A DNA stretch of 64,000 nucleotides from Prevotella aurantiaca JCM 15754 (GTDB taxonomy: Bacteria > Bacteroidota > Bacteroidia > Bacteroidales > Bacteroidaceae), in the NCBI RefSeq assembly GCF_000614025.1, contig NZ_BAKF01000009.1, positions 31,105 through 95,104 on the forward strand. The letters are read 5' to 3'. Each line of letters starts with the position of its first letter. Position 1 is the stretch's first letter. Shown piece after piece: positions 1-10,215 of this stretch. The translations under genes were made by a program, and so were the position numbers. The notes beneath the pieces were generated by a model. The model did no database searches, was not told where the DNA came from, and saw only the letters and a list, made by a program, of their open reading frames with translations.

Positions 1-2794
1 TCCTTCTCAAGACATGGTATTGGGTCTCTATTATATAACTAAAATTCGTCCAGGTGCTAAAGGTGAAGGTTTGTGTTTCTATGGAGCAGAAGAAGCTATC
101 ATTGCACACAATGAAGGACGTTGCGATCTTCATGCACAAGTGAAGGTCATTGTAGATGACCTTGTTGATGGAAAACTTCAGAAACGTATGGTTGAAACTT
201 CTGTTGGTCGTGTAATCGTCAATCAGATTATTCCAACCGAGGTAGGCTTCTTTAATGGTATTATATCTAAGAAATCACTACGCGGTCTTATTGCTGATGT
301 TATTAAATGTGTAGGTATGGCACGTGCTTGTGCTTTCCTTGATGGTATCAAAAACTTAGGTTATCGAATGGCTTATACCGCAGGTCTTTCATTTAACTTG
401 GGCGATATTATTGTGCCTGAAGAAAAAGTAGATATCGTAGGTAAGGGGCAAGCTGAGGTAGATCAAGTAAAGGCTAACTATGAAATGGGTTTCATTACTG
501 ATAAAGAGCGTTACAATCAGGTAATTGATGCGTGGACACACGTAAACAATAACTTGAAAGCAAGCGTGATGAAGCACATGATTGAAGACGACCAAGGTTT
601 CAATGCCGTTTATATGATGCTTGATTCTGGTGCCCGTGGTTCTGCTGACCAGATTGCACAGCTTGCAGGTATGCGTGGTTTGATGGCTAAGCCTCAAAAG
701 GCTGGTGCTGAAGGTGCCCAGATTATTGAAAATCCTATCCTTTCTAACTTTAAGGAAGGTATGTCAGTGCTCGAATACTTTATTTCTTCACATGGTGCTC
801 GTAAGGGTCTTGCCGATACGGCTATGAAGACTGCCGATGCAGGATACCTTACTCGTCGTTTGGTAGACGTTTCACACGATGTTATCATCAACGAAGAAGA
901 TTGTGGATCTCTCCGTGGTCTTGAGTGTCGTGCATTGAAGAATGGAGATGAAGTTATAGCTTCTCTTTATGAGCGTATTCTTGGTCGTGTATCTGTGCAT
1001 GATGTCATCAATCCTTCAACAGGAGAACTCATAGTTGCTGCAGGCGAAGAGATAACAGAAGCAAAGGCGAAGATTATTGACGAATCACCACTTGAAATGG
1101 TTGAAATTCGTTCTGTACTTACTTGTGAAAGCAAGCGAGGTGTATGTAAGAAGTGCTATGGTCGTAACCTTGCAACTGCTCGTATGGTACAGATGGGAGA
1201 AGCAGTAGGTGTCATTGCAGCACAAGCTATTGGTGAACCAGGTACTCAGCTTACACTCCGTACCTTCCACGTTGGAGGTATTGCTTCTAACGCAGCAGCT
1301 AATGCTTCTATTGTAGCTAAGAACGATTGCAAGATAGAGTTTGATGAGCTTCGTACAGTTCCATTTATTGATGATGAAGACCGCAATTGTCAAAAGGTAG
1401 TAAGCCGTTTGGCTGAAATCCGCTTCGTCGATATCAATACAGGTATTGTTCTCTTGACCGAGGGGGTTCCTTATGGTAGTGCACTTTATTTCAAGAGTGG
1501 CGACAAGGTTAAGAAAGGTGATCTCATTTGTCGTTGGGACCCATTCAACGCTGTTATTGTTAGTGAATATGCTGGTGTTCTCCGTCTACATGATGTTGTA
1601 GAAGGTGTTACATATAAGGCTGAAACCGACGATGCCACAGGTCTTACAGAGCGTATTATTACAGAGTCGCGTGACAAATCACGTGTTCCTACAGTCGATG
1701 TTGTACGTCCAGGTGCTAAGAAAGGTGCTGATGGACTATATGCAGCAGAAGATATATTTGGAACTTACAACTTACCTGTAGGTGGTCACTTGGAACAAAT
1801 TGTTCAAGATGGTGCAGAAATTAAAACAGGTACAACTCTTGTTAAGATCCCACGTTCTGTAGGTGGTGCTGGTGATATTACCGGTGGTCTTCCACGTGTA
1901 ACTGAACTTTTCGAAGCTCGTAACCCTTCAAACCCAGCTGTCGTATCAGAAATTGATGGTGAGGTAACAATGGGTAAGGTGAAACGTGGTAACCGCGAAA
2001 TTATTGTTACATCAAAGACAGGTGACCAGCGCAAGTATCTTGTTAGCTTATCAAAGCAAATTCTAGTTCAAGAACATGATGCTGTGCGTGCTGGTACTCC
2101 ACTTTCTGATGGTATTACAACACCTGCTGATATTCTTTCTATTAAGGGTCCAACGGCAGTACAAGAGTACATCGTTAACGAGGTACAAGATGTTTACCGT
2201 CTCCAAGGTGTGAAGATTAATGATAAGCACTTTGAAATTATCGTTCGACAAATGATGCGTAAAGTTCGTATTGAAGAGTCTGGCGATACCACTTTCCTCG
2301 AACAAGAACTTGTTGATAAACTAGATTTCTCGGAAGAGAATGATCGTATTTGGGGTAAGAAAGTAGTTACTGATCCAGGTGATTCAGAGAATTGCTACAA
2401 GGGACAGATTCTTTCTGTACGTAAGCTACGTGATGAGAACTCAAATCTTAAACGTCGCGATCTCAAACTTGTTCAAGTACGTGATGCAGTTCAGGCTACT
2501 GCTACCCAAATGCTTCAAGGTATTACCCGTGCAGCACTTGGTACAAAGAGTTTCATGTCAGCTGCTTCGTTCCAGGAAACAACCAAGGTACTCAATGAAG
2601 CTGCTATTCGTGGCAAGAATGATGATCTCGAAGGAATGAAAGAAAACGTAATCTGTGGACACCTTATACCAGCAGGTACTGGTCTTCGTCAATGGCAAAA
2701 GCTTATAGTAGGTTCTAAAGAAGAGCATATTCGTTTAGAAGCTAATAAAAAGAGCATTATTGATTTTGCCGATAAAGAAAACTCAGAGGGTTAA
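1..2794 (+). CDS. rpoC: RNA polymerase subunit beta', C-terminal two-thirds (5' truncated by window edge)
   Basis: Catalytic largest subunit of RNA polymerase. The reading frame is open from base 2 (PSQD then MVLGLYY), matching the point around residue 490 of E. coli RpoC, so the Met at 14 is internal and not the start. Visible landmarks are the zinc-binding cysteines of the second zinc site (DCG near 899, then [16 protein letters not shown] near 1119-1167) and the bridge/trigger-helix segment [16 protein letters not shown] near 1231-1278. The C-terminus ([20 protein letters not shown]) is the conserved omega/core-facing end. The gene closes with TAA at 2792 and is followed by a strong terminator. 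rpoB is expected just upstream outside the window. Confidence 0.98.
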   Translation, partial: PSQDMVLGLYYITKIRPGAKGEGLCFYGAEEAIIAHNEGRCDLHAQVKVIVDDLVDGKLQKRMVETSVGRVIVNQIIPTEVGFFNGIISKKSLRGLIADVIKCVGMARACAFLDGIKNLGYRMAYTAGLSFNLGDIIVPEEKVDIVGKGQAEVDQVKANYEMGFITDKERYNQVIDAWTHVNNNLKASVMKHMIEDDQGFNAVYMMLDSGARGSADQIAQLAGMRGLMAKPQKAGAEGAQIIENPILSNFKEGMSVLEYFISSHGARKGLADTAMKTADAGYLTRRLVDVSHDVIINEEDCGSLRGLECRALKNGDEVIASLYERILGRVSVHDVINPSTGELIVAAGEEITEAKAKIIDESPLEMVEIRSVLTCESKRGVCKKCYGRNLATARMVQMGEAVGVIAAQAIGEPGTQLTLRTFHVGGIASNAAANASIVAKNDCKIEFDELRTVPFIDDEDRNCQKVVSRLAEIRFVDINTGIVLLTEGVPYGSALYFKSGDKVKKGDLICRWDPFNAVIVSEYAGVLRLHDVVEGVTYKAETDDATGLTERIITESRDKSRVPTVDVVRPGAKKGADGLYAAEDIFGTYNLPVGGHLEQIVQDGAEIKTGTTLVKIPRSVGGAGDITGGLPRVTELFEARNPSNPAVVSEIDGEVTMGKVKRGNREIIVTSKTGDQRKYLVSLSKQILVQEHDAVRAGTPLSDGITTPADILSIKGPTAVQEYIVNEVQDVYRLQGVKINDKHFEIIVRQMMRKVRIEESGDTTFLEQELVDKLDFSEENDRIWGKKVVTDPGDSENCYKGQILSVRKLRDENSNLKRRDLKLVQVRDAVQATATQMLQGITRAALGTKSFMSAASFQETTKVLNEAAIRGKNDDLEGMKENVICGHLIPAGTGLRQWQKLIVGSKEEHIRLEANKKSIIDFADKENSEG

Positions 2795-2816
2795 ATCAAC
2801 CATCTCTATATAACCT

Positions 2817-2852
2817 AAAATGGCTCGCAAGTATTTCTTGCGAGCCATTTTT
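2817..2852 (+). terminator. Rho-independent terminator after rpoC
   Basis: A perfect 15-bp inverted repeat (AAAATGGCTCGCAAG, 5-nt loop, complementary arm) begins 22 bases after the rpoC stop and ends in a run of T. It should end the rpoBC transcript and separates it from the accessory genes that follow. Confidence 0.92.
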
Positions 2853-3080
2853 GTTTTTATTGTAGTAAACTTATTAGAGAGTGCCAACTTCTCATTGGTT
2901 TATATCTGCTGCTGTTTAACAAAAGTATGTATATCTATTTTTTTAAACATCGTATTTGGGAAAAGTAATATCTTTATAGTACCTATTACAAAAATAAAAT
3001 GATAGAAATTACTCTATTTTAATTACTCAAACTTTCCTTAATTTATTGTTTTGTATTTTTTTTCTTTCGGATAGAAAAAC

Positions 3081-3088
3081 TATCTTTG
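3081..3088 (+). promoter_or_regulatory. Bacteroidetes-type -7 promoter element
   Basis: TATCTTTG matches the TAnnTTTG -7 consensus of Bacteroidetes sigma-ABfr. It lies 24 bases before the ATG at 3113. No clear TTTG -33 box is seen at the usual 19-21 spacing. Confidence 0.55.
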
Positions 3089-3112
3089 CAAAGAAAGAAA
3101 AATAAGTATGTA

Positions 3113-3460
3113 ATGATAGAAGAAGTTCCCTCAATCAAAAGCGCAAAGAAGCTGAAAGGAGTTTTGTTTAAAATCTTATCAATAGTAAGTCCTCTTATTA
3201 TTCTTGCATTTTTGGGCATTATGCAAGGTGCATGGTTTGACATTGAAGAGTTTGTTGAGAAGGGAGATGCTGAAATCTATCGTCCAACAATTCTTCAATA
3301 TTTATTGTATTACTTGACAAGCATAACCTTGTTAATATTCTCTTTTCTATTGCTAAAATATGAATTTAAAAGTGCATCGAAAAGTTTTTACCGAATATTT
3401 TGTGTTGTTCTTTTAATATTAGATATTAGTATTATAATAATATGTTCCTTTCAAACTTAA
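3113..3460 (+). CDS. Small hypothetical membrane protein (about 115 aa)
   Basis: I do not recognise this protein. A longer frame could begin at a TTG at 3086, but that codon lies inside the -7 promoter box, so I chose the ATG at 3113 (MIEEVPSIKS). The sequence shows three hydrophobic segments, around residues 20-38, 60-80 and 94-112, with a short charged stretch (EEFVEKGDAEIYRP) between the first two, so an inner-membrane protein is likely. It lies between the rpoC terminator and a degraded fragment on the same strand; the two may once have been one gene or a pair. No function is assigned. Confidence 0.6.
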   Translation: MIEEVPSIKSAKKLKGVLFKILSIVSPLIILAFLGIMQGAWFDIEEFVEKGDAEIYRPTILQYLLYYLTSITLLIFSFLLLKYEFKSASKSFYRIFCVVLLILDISIIIICSFQT

Positions 3461-3465
3461 TATGA

Positions 3466-3662
3466 GTAACTATTGAGCCAGAAATAAATAGTATTGGTGG
3501 ACGGTATTATTTAGTTGCTATCCACGCAAAAAATGATATGATTATAAATTTAAAACCTCTAATATTGAAGATGGAGATATCATTGGAAGAGTGGAATTTC
3601 CAAATAAGGGTAGTTTCGTTCTCTTCATAAATAAAAGATGGATTATTAATACAAAAGAGTAA
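3466..3662 (+). pseudogene. Frameshifted coding remnant (about 65 codons)
   Basis: Two overlapping frames read like one protein: one gives EPEINSIGGRYYLVAIHAKND (3475-3537), the other YDYKFKTSNIEDGD and then IIGRVEFPNKGSFVLFINK to a TAA at 3660. They join if about one base is missing near 3537. There is no start codon upstream before an in-frame TGA at 3463. It could be the tail of the preceding membrane-protein gene, or a decayed independent gene. I do not recognise the family. Confidence 0.4.
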
Positions 3663-3730
3663 CAAATAAAATTGACTTAACAATGAAAAATCACAACATT
3701 TGTTACTGTATGATAAAATAAGTGTGTTTC

Positions 3731-3761
3731 TTGGAGAATTGTTTGAAAAATGCTATCTTTG
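3731..3761 (+). promoter_or_regulatory. Promoter for the DUF3467-type gene
   Basis: TTG (3731-3733), 20-bp spacer, TATCTTTG (3754-3761). Both boxes match the Bacteroidetes -33/-7 pattern. The gene starts 60 bases downstream. Confidence 0.7.
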
Positions 3762-3820
3762 CATACCTCAGAGTTGTTTTATACTCTGCAATCTATAAAT
3801 AAATAATTGAAATATAAAAC

Positions 3821-4141
3821 ATGGACAACAATCAAAACCAACAAGGACAGCAGCTTCAGATAGACTTGAGTCCTGAAGTAGCAAAAGGAATTTATACAAA
3901 CTTCCAAATTATCTCACACTCAAGTTCAGAGTTTGTACTCGATTTTATCAGCATGTTGCCAGGTGTACAGAAACCAACAGTAGCAAGTAGAGTAGTGATA
4001 GCTCCAGAACATGCAAAACGTCTATTATCAGCTTTACAAGAAAATATTCTTCGCTACGAACAAGAGTTTGGAAAAATCCAAATGCCTAATGAGCAACCAA
4101 GAACTGCAACACCTTTTGGTCCTATAAAGAACGACGCATAA
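3821..4141 (+). CDS. DUF3467-type small protein
   Basis: A 106-aa protein of a conserved, uncharacterised Bacteroidetes family (I recognise the DUF3467-like body; function unknown). After a Gln/Asn-rich N-terminus it has the core IDLSPEVAKGIYTNFQIISH, a segment SSSEFVLDF, and a helical C-terminal part with HAKRLLSALQENI. In Bacteroidetes this gene is often found near rpoBC and the str operon, which fits its place here. It has its own promoter (3731-3761) and its own terminator, so it is probably a single-gene transcript. It has no signal peptide, so it is expected to be cytoplasmic. Confidence 0.85.
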   Translation: MDNNQNQQGQQLQIDLSPEVAKGIYTNFQIISHSSSEFVLDFISMLPGVQKPTVASRVVIAPEHAKRLLSALQENILRYEQEFGKIQMPNEQPRTATPFGPIKNDA

Positions 4142-4162
4142 AGGAAAAAACGATATTGTTTT

Positions 4163-4210
4163 AATATCGCAATTATCCATATTTAATATGGATAATTGCG
4201 ATAATTTCTT
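4163..4210 (+). terminator. Terminator after the DUF3467-type gene
   Basis: A 17-bp perfect stem (4165-4181 with 4187-4203, core ATCGCAATTATCCATA) with a 5-nt AT loop lies 24 bases after the stop codon. The tail is T-rich but interrupted (ATTTCTT). Confidence 0.75.
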
Positions 4211-4425
4211 GCATGATGCTTCTGACTCAAGGTTTAACGAAAAGTCTTTTTACTTTAAGTATATTATCTAATATTTAATTGGCTATCTTTTTTCTTTTTC
4301 TGTGTCATCACCAGTCTTCAATATAAGTCAATTTTTAAGTCTAGTATGATGATATGAGAGAGTAAGTTGTAAATGGATAATACTTGGAATTTAATTTTGC
4401 TTATCAATAAGTTTCAAATATTTTC

Positions 4426-4458
4426 TTTGTTTTTTCACAATATTAAAAGCTACCTTTG
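4426..4458 (+). promoter_or_regulatory. Promoter for the acidic protein gene
   Basis: TTTG (4426-4429), 21-bp spacer, TACCTTTG (4451-4458). This is a full match to the Bacteroidetes -33/-7 arrangement. Confidence 0.75.
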
Positions 4459-4529
4459 TAAAGTATAATCATCATTCTTCGTGAACATTAATATAAATTT
4501 AATAAGATAGGAGGAAAATCATAAAAATA

Positions 4530-5081
4530 TTGGAGCAGTTAAAAGCGATAATAGAAGAAGAAGGTTTAAACGAATCGTCTAAAGATTTTTATTTGCGTGA
4601 AATATCTGAACTCAATAAAGAAAAGCAACAAGAAATTATAAACCTTGTTGAGAGAATGGAAGAAGCAGGGTTTAAAAATAATTTAGCTAGTGCCTTTAGT
4701 GAAGTAACAGAAGATATACCACAATTTGCTCGTATGACAGTCTCCAAAGAGTTACATAAAATATCGAGAGACATAGATGCTAATTGTGATTATGCAGATG
4801 ACTTAGATGATGATGGCGATTGGGATAAACTATTCGAAAAGTTTAAAAATAATTTCTCGCAAGAAGATGCAGAGAAGTTCTTACGTATTTACACTAAGGG
4901 TGTAGTTGCACGCTTTTATGACTTTTTAGAAGAAGGTAATCCGCGAGCAGAAGAAGATGATTTGAATTGGGTTTTGCTTGAAACTAAAGAAGATGGAAGT
5001 CATAGTGAAAGAGTGATACAGGGCTTTTGGGAAGATGATTTTGAAGAAGATGACTTTGATAGGGATAGGGAAGAAGACTAA
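4530..5081 (+). CDS. Hypothetical acidic, helical protein (183 aa)
   Basis: I do not recognise this protein. It is predicted largely alpha-helical (EQLKAIIEEEGLNESSKDF, then KEKQQEIINLVERMEEAGF) and very acidic, ending in an Asp/Glu-rich tail (EDDFEEDDFDRDREED). No signal peptide or membrane segment is seen. No ATG fits the N-terminus; the start used is TTG at 4530, with a purine-rich AGGAGG about 15 bases upstream, which is a long spacing. The gene has its own promoter (4426-4458) and a hairpin terminator at 5150. Its size, acidity and isolated position resemble immunity or accessory proteins, but that is only an inference. Confidence 0.6.
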   Translation: MEQLKAIIEEEGLNESSKDFYLREISELNKEKQQEIINLVERMEEAGFKNNLASAFSEVTEDIPQFARMTVSKELHKISRDIDANCDYADDLDDDGDWDKLFEKFKNNFSQEDAEKFLRIYTKGVVARFYDFLEEGNPRAEEDDLNWVLLETKEDGSHSERVIQGFWEDDFEEDDFDRDREED

Positions 5082-5149
5082 TTATAAATGTCTACAATCA
5101 GAGGACTGATACAAGTAAAAAGATTTTTTAAAAGAGTGCTCTTAATGTT

Positions 5150-5185
5150 GATAAGAAGTTAGTAAATATGTCTAACTTCTTTTTA
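5150..5185 (+). terminator. Terminator after the acidic protein gene
   Basis: GAAGTTAG (5155-5162), a 9-nt loop, CTAACTTC (5172-5179), followed by TTTTTA. Confidence 0.7.
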
Positions 5186-5317
5186 TCCGAAATATAGCAA
5201 AAGATTGGGTCCATCACTTGTTGCCTATAAAGCTGAAAGACTACGTAACAAGGAGTGAATATTTTAAAATTTTAGCACCTGTAAATCATTAAACATGAGT
5301 TAGATACAGCGAGCAGA

Positions 5318-5379
5318 AAATTTATAATTACAAAATAAAAATTTATAATAATAAAAAATAATTTTGTAATTATAAATTT
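5318..5379. repeat. AT-only palindromic repeat, copy 1
   Basis: Perfect 19-bp inverted repeat: AAATTTATAATTACAAAAT at 5318-5336 pairs with 5361-5379, around a 24-nt AT loop. Closely related palindromes occur at 30890-30950 and 61882-61952. The rest of 5186-5490 shows nothing else recognisable. Confidence 0.75.
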
Positions 5380-5490
5380 GATAGATAATAATAATAAAAT
5401 TCTCATGAAACAAATACTTCTATAAAAGGAATTCTCATTCTTGCGTATTTTATAGTGATTTATACCGAACTGATGATAGTTTTAACTGCC

Positions 5491-6063
5491 TTATTTTTTC
5501 TTTTTATGCTTAGATTTTTGAAGGCTCTTTTTATGATTGAACCAAATAATAATCAGGATAAGACCCCAAAAAGCCACGAAAGCAAGCATCAAACCCCAAC
5601 TGATTTCTTGTGCTGCCTCTTGGGTTGTTGTTACTAAATCAGCAAAACTATTGCCCCGTAAGAGGAAAGAAAAGAACACCAGACTGAATAGTGCTATAAA
5701 AGCATTTAGGAAAACAGACGCTATCATCTTTAATTTCCACTTAAATGGAGCTTTCTCACCTCCTTCTTGAAAGTAGCCTTTCCCTATGAGGAAGATAGAA
5801 TAAAAGGCAGGGAATAAAATCAAGACGATTCCACCAGGTGCGCGTTGAAAATACCAGTTGACTATAAAAGTTTTTAGAGGTAAATATTGTTCCGCAGCAA
5901 CATAAAGCAAGAACAATATTACATAAACAAACATCATTCCTAATGAATATTTCAAAACCCCACTCTTAATCTTGTCTAAGCAAAGGCTTTTAAAAGCCCA
6001 TAATATGCCCACCCAAACGTACAACAGCAGTCCGCCAAGCAGAATAATACTTATTTTATTCAT
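5491..6063 (-). CDS. Hypothetical polytopic membrane protein (190 aa)
   Basis: I do not recognise the family. The ATG at 6063 (MNKISIILLGG) is chosen over a TTG five codons upstream. There are about five hydrophobic segments, near residues 5-24, 39-58, 78-97, 113-135 and 157-176, and the C-terminal tail is lysine-rich (KSLQKSKHKKKK), which suggests a cytoplasmic C-terminus. It is the only minus-strand gene between rpoC and rpsL. A matching minus-strand promoter lies at 6135-6166, so it is probably transcribed alone. Function unknown. Confidence 0.7.
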   Translation of the reverse strand: MNKISIILLGGLLLYVWVGILWAFKSLCLDKIKSGVLKYSLGMMFVYVILFLLYVAAEQYLPLKTFIVNWYFQRAPGGIVLILFPAFYSIFLIGKGYFQEGGEKAPFKWKLKMIASVFLNAFIALFSLVFFSFLLRGNSFADLVTTTQEAAQEISWGLMLAFVAFWGLILIIIWFNHKKSLQKSKHKKKK

Positions 6064-6134
6064 ACTTTCTATTTTCAATTAAAAAGAAATGTTTTCACTT
6101 AAAGAAGTCCCTCTATTTGATAAGAATTCATAAA

Positions 6135-6166
6135 CAAAGTTACAAAAATAGATTCCACTGCTGCAA
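6135..6166 (-). promoter_or_regulatory. Promoter for the minus-strand membrane protein
   Basis: Read on the minus strand: TTG (6166-6164), 21-bp spacer, TAACTTTG (6142-6135), 72 bases before the ATG at 6063. Confidence 0.65.
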
Positions 6167-6756
6167 CTTTTCAGTCATTTTTTATACTGAATTCAATTAT
6201 AAATGTTAAAAGTGATTTTTTGCTGAATATAACTCCTTTCAAGTTTATCAGAATTTACTCCTTCATCTGTGCAGTATTTCATTTCTTTTTTTAATAACTT
6301 TGATGTTTGCTTCATATTGGGCTGTCTTAATAATATATTGGGAAAGTAAATAGATACTTAAAAATAGGTTGCTTGAAATAATATATAATCTTTATAGTGT
6401 TGATATACAAAGAATTAAATATTGATAACCATAAATTTTGTAGAATAAAGGCGGAAATATGTTACAAGGCAAATACTTAGAGTGTGTACTTTCTTAATTC
6501 TGTTCTTTTTGTTGATATGCCGTAGATCTATAGTTAAAAGCTATATGTAACTTAACAGTCAAACGAAAGACATAATATCAAAAGCGGTATAATTCTGTTA
6601 AATATTTCCGCTTATCTTTGTCTAAGTATTTTTATTTTTGAGCAAATAGCCTAAATTTATTGTTAGATTGAGAATTTTAAAAGTTAATGTGTTGTTATGA
6701 TAGTTATATAATGTTAAATAAAGAACATCACTGTTTATTACCTCTATGATAATGAG
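6167..6756. other. Long non-coding stretch upstream of rpsL
   Basis: About 600 bases of AT-rich sequence between divergent genes. I see no convincing gene. A TATCTTTG at 6613-6620 resembles a -7 box but lacks a good -33 partner, so it is only a possible second rpsL promoter. Confidence 0.5.
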
Positions 6757-6785
6757 TTGTTTTTTCAAGAAAGTTTGTACCTTTG
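6757..6785 (+). promoter_or_regulatory. Main promoter of the str operon
   Basis: TTG (6757-6759), 18-bp spacer, TACCTTTG (6778-6785). The transcript would start near 6792, giving a leader of about 110 nt before rpsL, long enough to carry regulation. Confidence 0.7.
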
Positions 6786-6902
6786 CACCTCGAAATACCT
6801 TTATGCGTCATTTATACATTATTATATGCATTATTATATGGGCGATTAGAGGTCTAAGATATTGATAATAAACAAAATAAATATAAATAAAAAAGTACAA
6901 TT

Positions 6903-7286
6903 ATGCCTACTATTTCACAATTGGTAAAAAAAGGTAGAAAGGTGATTGTAGAAAAAAGTAAATCTCCAGCTTTGGATAACTGTCCACAGCGTCGTGGAGT
7001 TTGCGTACGTGTCTACACAACAACACCTAAGAAGCCTAATTCGGCAATGCGTAAAGTTGCCCGTGTTCGTTTGACGAACCAAAAAGAAGTTAACTCTTAT
7101 ATTCCTGGAGAAGGGCACAACTTGCAGGAACACAGTATCGTACTTGTTCGTGGTGGTCGTGTAAAGGACTTACCAGGTGTACGTTATCACATTGTTCGTG
7201 GTACACTTGATACTGCTGGAGTTGCAAGTCGTACACAGCGTCGTTCAAAATATGGCGCTAAACGTCCAAAGGCAGCTAAGAAATAA
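6903..7286 (+). CDS. rpsL: 30S ribosomal protein S12
   Basis: Decoding-site protein of the small subunit, 127 aa, full length. The conserved loops that border the A site are present: [11 protein letters not shown] (Lys43/Lys44 counting Met) and the [10 protein letters not shown] loop near residue 88. Both carry the usual wild-type residues at positions known for streptomycin resistance. It is the first gene of the str operon, and the 110-nt leader from the promoter at 6757 precedes it. Confidence 0.98.
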   Translation: MPTISQLVKKGRKVIVEKSKSPALDNCPQRRGVCVRVYTTTPKKPNSAMRKVARVRLTNQKEVNSYIPGEGHNLQEHSIVLVRGGRVKDLPGVRYHIVRGTLDTAGVASRTQRRSKYGAKRPKAAKK

Positions 7287-7298
7287 AAATCTCTCGGG

Positions 7299-7325
7299 TT
7301 TCTTCCCTTATTTAAGGGAAAGAAA
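7299..7325 (+). other. Hairpin in the rpsL-rpsG gap
   Basis: TTCCCTTA and TAAGGGAA form an 8-bp perfect stem with a 2-nt loop, extendable with one bulge. No T-run follows, so it looks like an RNA processing or stability element rather than a terminator. The rest of the 220-base gap (7287-7506) shows nothing recognisable. Confidence 0.4.
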
Positions 7326-7506
7326 CTTTGTAGGATAAAGTCTTTTGGTTTAACAGTCGGTGATGGTTGGTAAGCCAAAGGCATTAACAAAAAATATAAG
7401 TTTTGCTGGAGATTTGTTTATAACAGGTTGAGTAAATGTTCAAGAGTGAACGTTGAAGAACGAAAAAACGACAGCCTCCGCAGAATTACTAAATTTTTAA
7501 ATAAAA

Positions 7507-7983
7507 ATGAGAAAAGCAAAACCAAAGAAACGAGTGATCTTGCCAGATCCTAAGTTTAACGATCAGAAGGTCTCAAAGTTTGTAAATCACCTTATGTATG
7601 ATGGTAAGAAGAATACATCATACGAAATTTTCTATGCAGCTCTTGATATCGTAAACGAAAAGAATAGCGATAAGGAAAAGTCTGCATTGGAAGTTTGGAA
7701 ACAAGCACTTGATAATATTACTCCACAAGTGGAAGTAAAGAGCCGTCGTATCGGTGGTGCAACATTCCAGGTTCCAACAGAAATTCGCCCAGATCGTAAG
7801 GAAAGTGTTTCTATGAAGAATATGATCGCGTTTGCTCGCAAGCGTGGTGGTAAGAGTATGGCAGACAAACTCGCTGCTGAAATCATGGATGCATTCAACA
7901 ATCAGGGTGGTGCTTTCAAGCGTAAAGAAGATATGCACCGCATGGCAGAAGCTAACCGTGCATTTGCTCACTTCAGATTCTAA
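7507..7983 (+). CDS. rpsG: 30S ribosomal protein S7
   Basis: Primary binder of the 3' major domain of 16S rRNA, 158 aa, full length. It begins MRKAKPKKR and contains the conserved [16 protein letters not shown] and [15 protein letters not shown] segments, and ends in the conserved [15 protein letters not shown]. It lies 220 bases after rpsL and 29 bases before fusA, the standard str order. Confidence 0.98.
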   Translation: MRKAKPKKRVILPDPKFNDQKVSKFVNHLMYDGKKNTSYEIFYAALDIVNEKNSDKEKSALEVWKQALDNITPQVEVKSRRIGGATFQVPTEIRPDRKESVSMKNMIAFARKRGGKSMADKLAAEIMDAFNNQGGAFKRKEDMHRMAEANRAFAHFRF

Positions 7984-8012
7984 ACGATAACTAAAAAGGA
8001 TATTAAAGAAAA

Positions 8013-10128
8013 ATGGCAAGTCACGATTTACATTTGACACGCAATATCGGTATTATGGCTCACATTGATGCCGGTAAAACAACAACATCAGAACGTATTT
8101 TGTTCTATACAGGTAAAACCCACAAAATTGGTGAAGTACACGATGGTGCTGCAACAATGGACTGGATGGCACAAGAGCAGGAGCGTGGTATTACCATTAC
8201 TTCAGCTGCAACAACTTGTAACTGGAACTACGAAGGTAAGTCATACAAAATTAATTTGATTGATACTCCGGGACACGTTGACTTTACTGCAGAAGTAGAG
8301 CGTTCACTCCGTGTACTTGATGGTGCTGTTGCAACTTATTCAGCTGCTGATGGTGTTCAGCCACAGTCTGAAACTGTATGGCGTCAGGCTGATAAGTATA
8401 ATGTGCCACGTGTTGGTTATGTTAATAAAATGGACCGTTCTGGTGCTGACTTCTTTGAAACAGTACGCCAGATGAGAGATATATTGGGTGCTAACCCTAT
8501 CGCTATTCAAATTCCAATCGGCGCAGAAGAAAACTTCAAGGGTGTTGTAGACCTTATTAAAATGAAGGCTATTCTTTGGCACGATGAAACAATGGGTGCT
8601 AAATATGATGTAGATGACATCCCTGCTGATTTGGTAGATGAAGCTAATGAATGGCGCGAAAAACTTATTGAAGGTGCAGCTAACTATGACGATGAAGTTA
8701 TGGAACTTTATCTTGAAGGTCAAGATGTACCAGAAGATAAGTTGATGGGTGCAATCCGTAAGGGTTGTATCTCTATGGATTGCTGCCCAATGTTGTGCGG
8801 TTCATCATATAAGAATAAGGGTGTTCAGACATTGCTTGACTATGTTTGTGCATTCTTGCCTTCTCCACTTGATACAGTTGTTACAATGGGTATAAATCCC
8901 GACACTGAAGAGGAAGAAGAACGTAAGGCAGGTATCAATGAGCCTACTGCAGCTCTCGCATTTAAGATTGCTACCGACATTTATGGGACGTTTGGTATTC
9001 TTCCGAGTTTACTCTGGTAAGGTTGTTGCTGGTTCTTATGTTTACAACCCACGTTCTGGTAAGAAAGAACGTATCAGTCGCTTGTTCCAAATGAACTCTA
9101 ATAAGGAAATTGCAATGGAATCAATTGATGCAGGCGATATCGGTGCAGGGGTTGGATTTAAAGATATCCGTACAGGTGATACTCTTTGTGACGAAGCACA
9201 TCCAATTGTACTTGAATCAATGACATTCCCTGATACTGTAATTTCTATCGCTGTTGAACCTAAGAGCCAGGCAGATATAGCAAAGCTTGATACTGGTTTG
9301 CAGAAGTTGGCGGAAGAAGACCCAACATTTACTGTACGTACAGACGAACAGAGCGGTCAGACCATTATCTCTGGTATGGGTGAGCTTCACCTCGATATAA
9401 TTATCGACCGTTTGAAGCGTGAGTTCAAGGTAGAATGTAACCAAGGTAAACCACAGGTTAACTACAAAGAAGCAATCACAAAGGCAGCTCAAAGTCGCGA
9501 GACATACAAGAAGCAGTCTGGTGGTCGTGGTAAGTTTGCTTGTATAGACGTTACAATCGAACCAAAGGACGAAGATTATAAGGAAGGCGATTTGCAGTTC
9601 ATCAATGTTGTGAAAGGTGGTAACGTACCTAAGGAATTTATTCCTTCTGTAGAAAAAGGTTTCAAAGATTGCTTAAGTAATGGTGTTCTTGGTGGTTTCC
9701 CAATCACAGGTTTGAAGGTTACTTTGACTGATGGTTCTTTCCACCCAGTAGACTCTGATCAGTTGTCATTCGAGCTTGTAGCGCATCAAGCTTTCAAGAA
9801 GCTTTGTCCACAGGCAGGTCCTGTATTGATGGAGCCAATCATGAAGGTTGAAGTTGTTACTCCTGAAGAAAACATGGGTGATGTTATCGGTGACTTAAAT
9901 AAGCGTCGTGGACTCGTTCAAGGTATGGAAGAAGCTCGCAGCGGTGCACGTGTCGTAAAAGCTATGGTACCATTGTCAGAAATGTTCGGTTATGTAACAG
10001 CTTTGCGTACTATTACTTCTGGTCGCGCGACTTCATCAATGGAGTACGATCACCACTCTCCAGTTTCTAACAGCCTCGCAAAGGAAATCCTTGAAGAGTT
10101 GAACGGAAACGCAGATCTACTTAAATAA
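8013..10128 (+). CDS. fusA: Elongation factor G, interrupted by a 2-base frameshift
   Basis: GTPase that drives translocation on the ribosome. The first frame (8013-9020) holds the G domain: P-loop [15 protein letters not shown], switch [18 protein letters not shown] and NKMDRSGA. The rest of the protein (domains II-V) continues in another frame from 8980 to 10128, starting with the conserved [13 protein letters not shown] and ending [16 protein letters not shown]. At 8976-8980 the sequence is GACATTT where the family needs Asp-Pro-Phe (GAC CCA TTT), so two C are missing. With them restored the protein is 705 aa, the normal length. Since fusA is normally essential and no second copy is visible here, a sequencing error is the simplest reading. 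Confidence 0.93.
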
Positions 10129-10135
10129 GAAAATT

Positions 10136-10186
10136 ACTTAGGAACACTCTCATAGCGAATGACTCTTATGAGGGTGTAACCTAAGT
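10136..10186 (+). promoter_or_regulatory. Strong hairpin between fusA and rpsJ
   Basis: ACTTAGG (10136-10142) pairs with CCTAAGT (10180-10186), and inside it ACACTCTCATA pairs with TATGAGGGTGT with one G-U. It fills the fusA-rpsJ gap and is not followed by a clean T-run. A transcript processing site, attenuator or ribosomal-protein leader are all possible. Confidence 0.6.
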
Positions 10187-10215
10187 TTAGTATAAATTTA
10201 TAAATTCAAAATAAT

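Noticed and set aside
2820..3002. Plus-strand ORF of 60 codons after rpoC
   Set aside because: Its first codons are the rpoC terminator hairpin, and the rest is AT-rich without coding character.
7299..7325. Terminator between rpsL and rpsG
   Set aside because: The hairpin lacks a T-run and lies inside a co-transcribed operon.
8970..8990. Programmed ribosomal frameshift in fusA
   Set aside because: No slippery heptamer, stop-codon pause or stimulatory hairpin is seen, and EF-G genes are not known to use one. A two-base loss from CCC explains it better.
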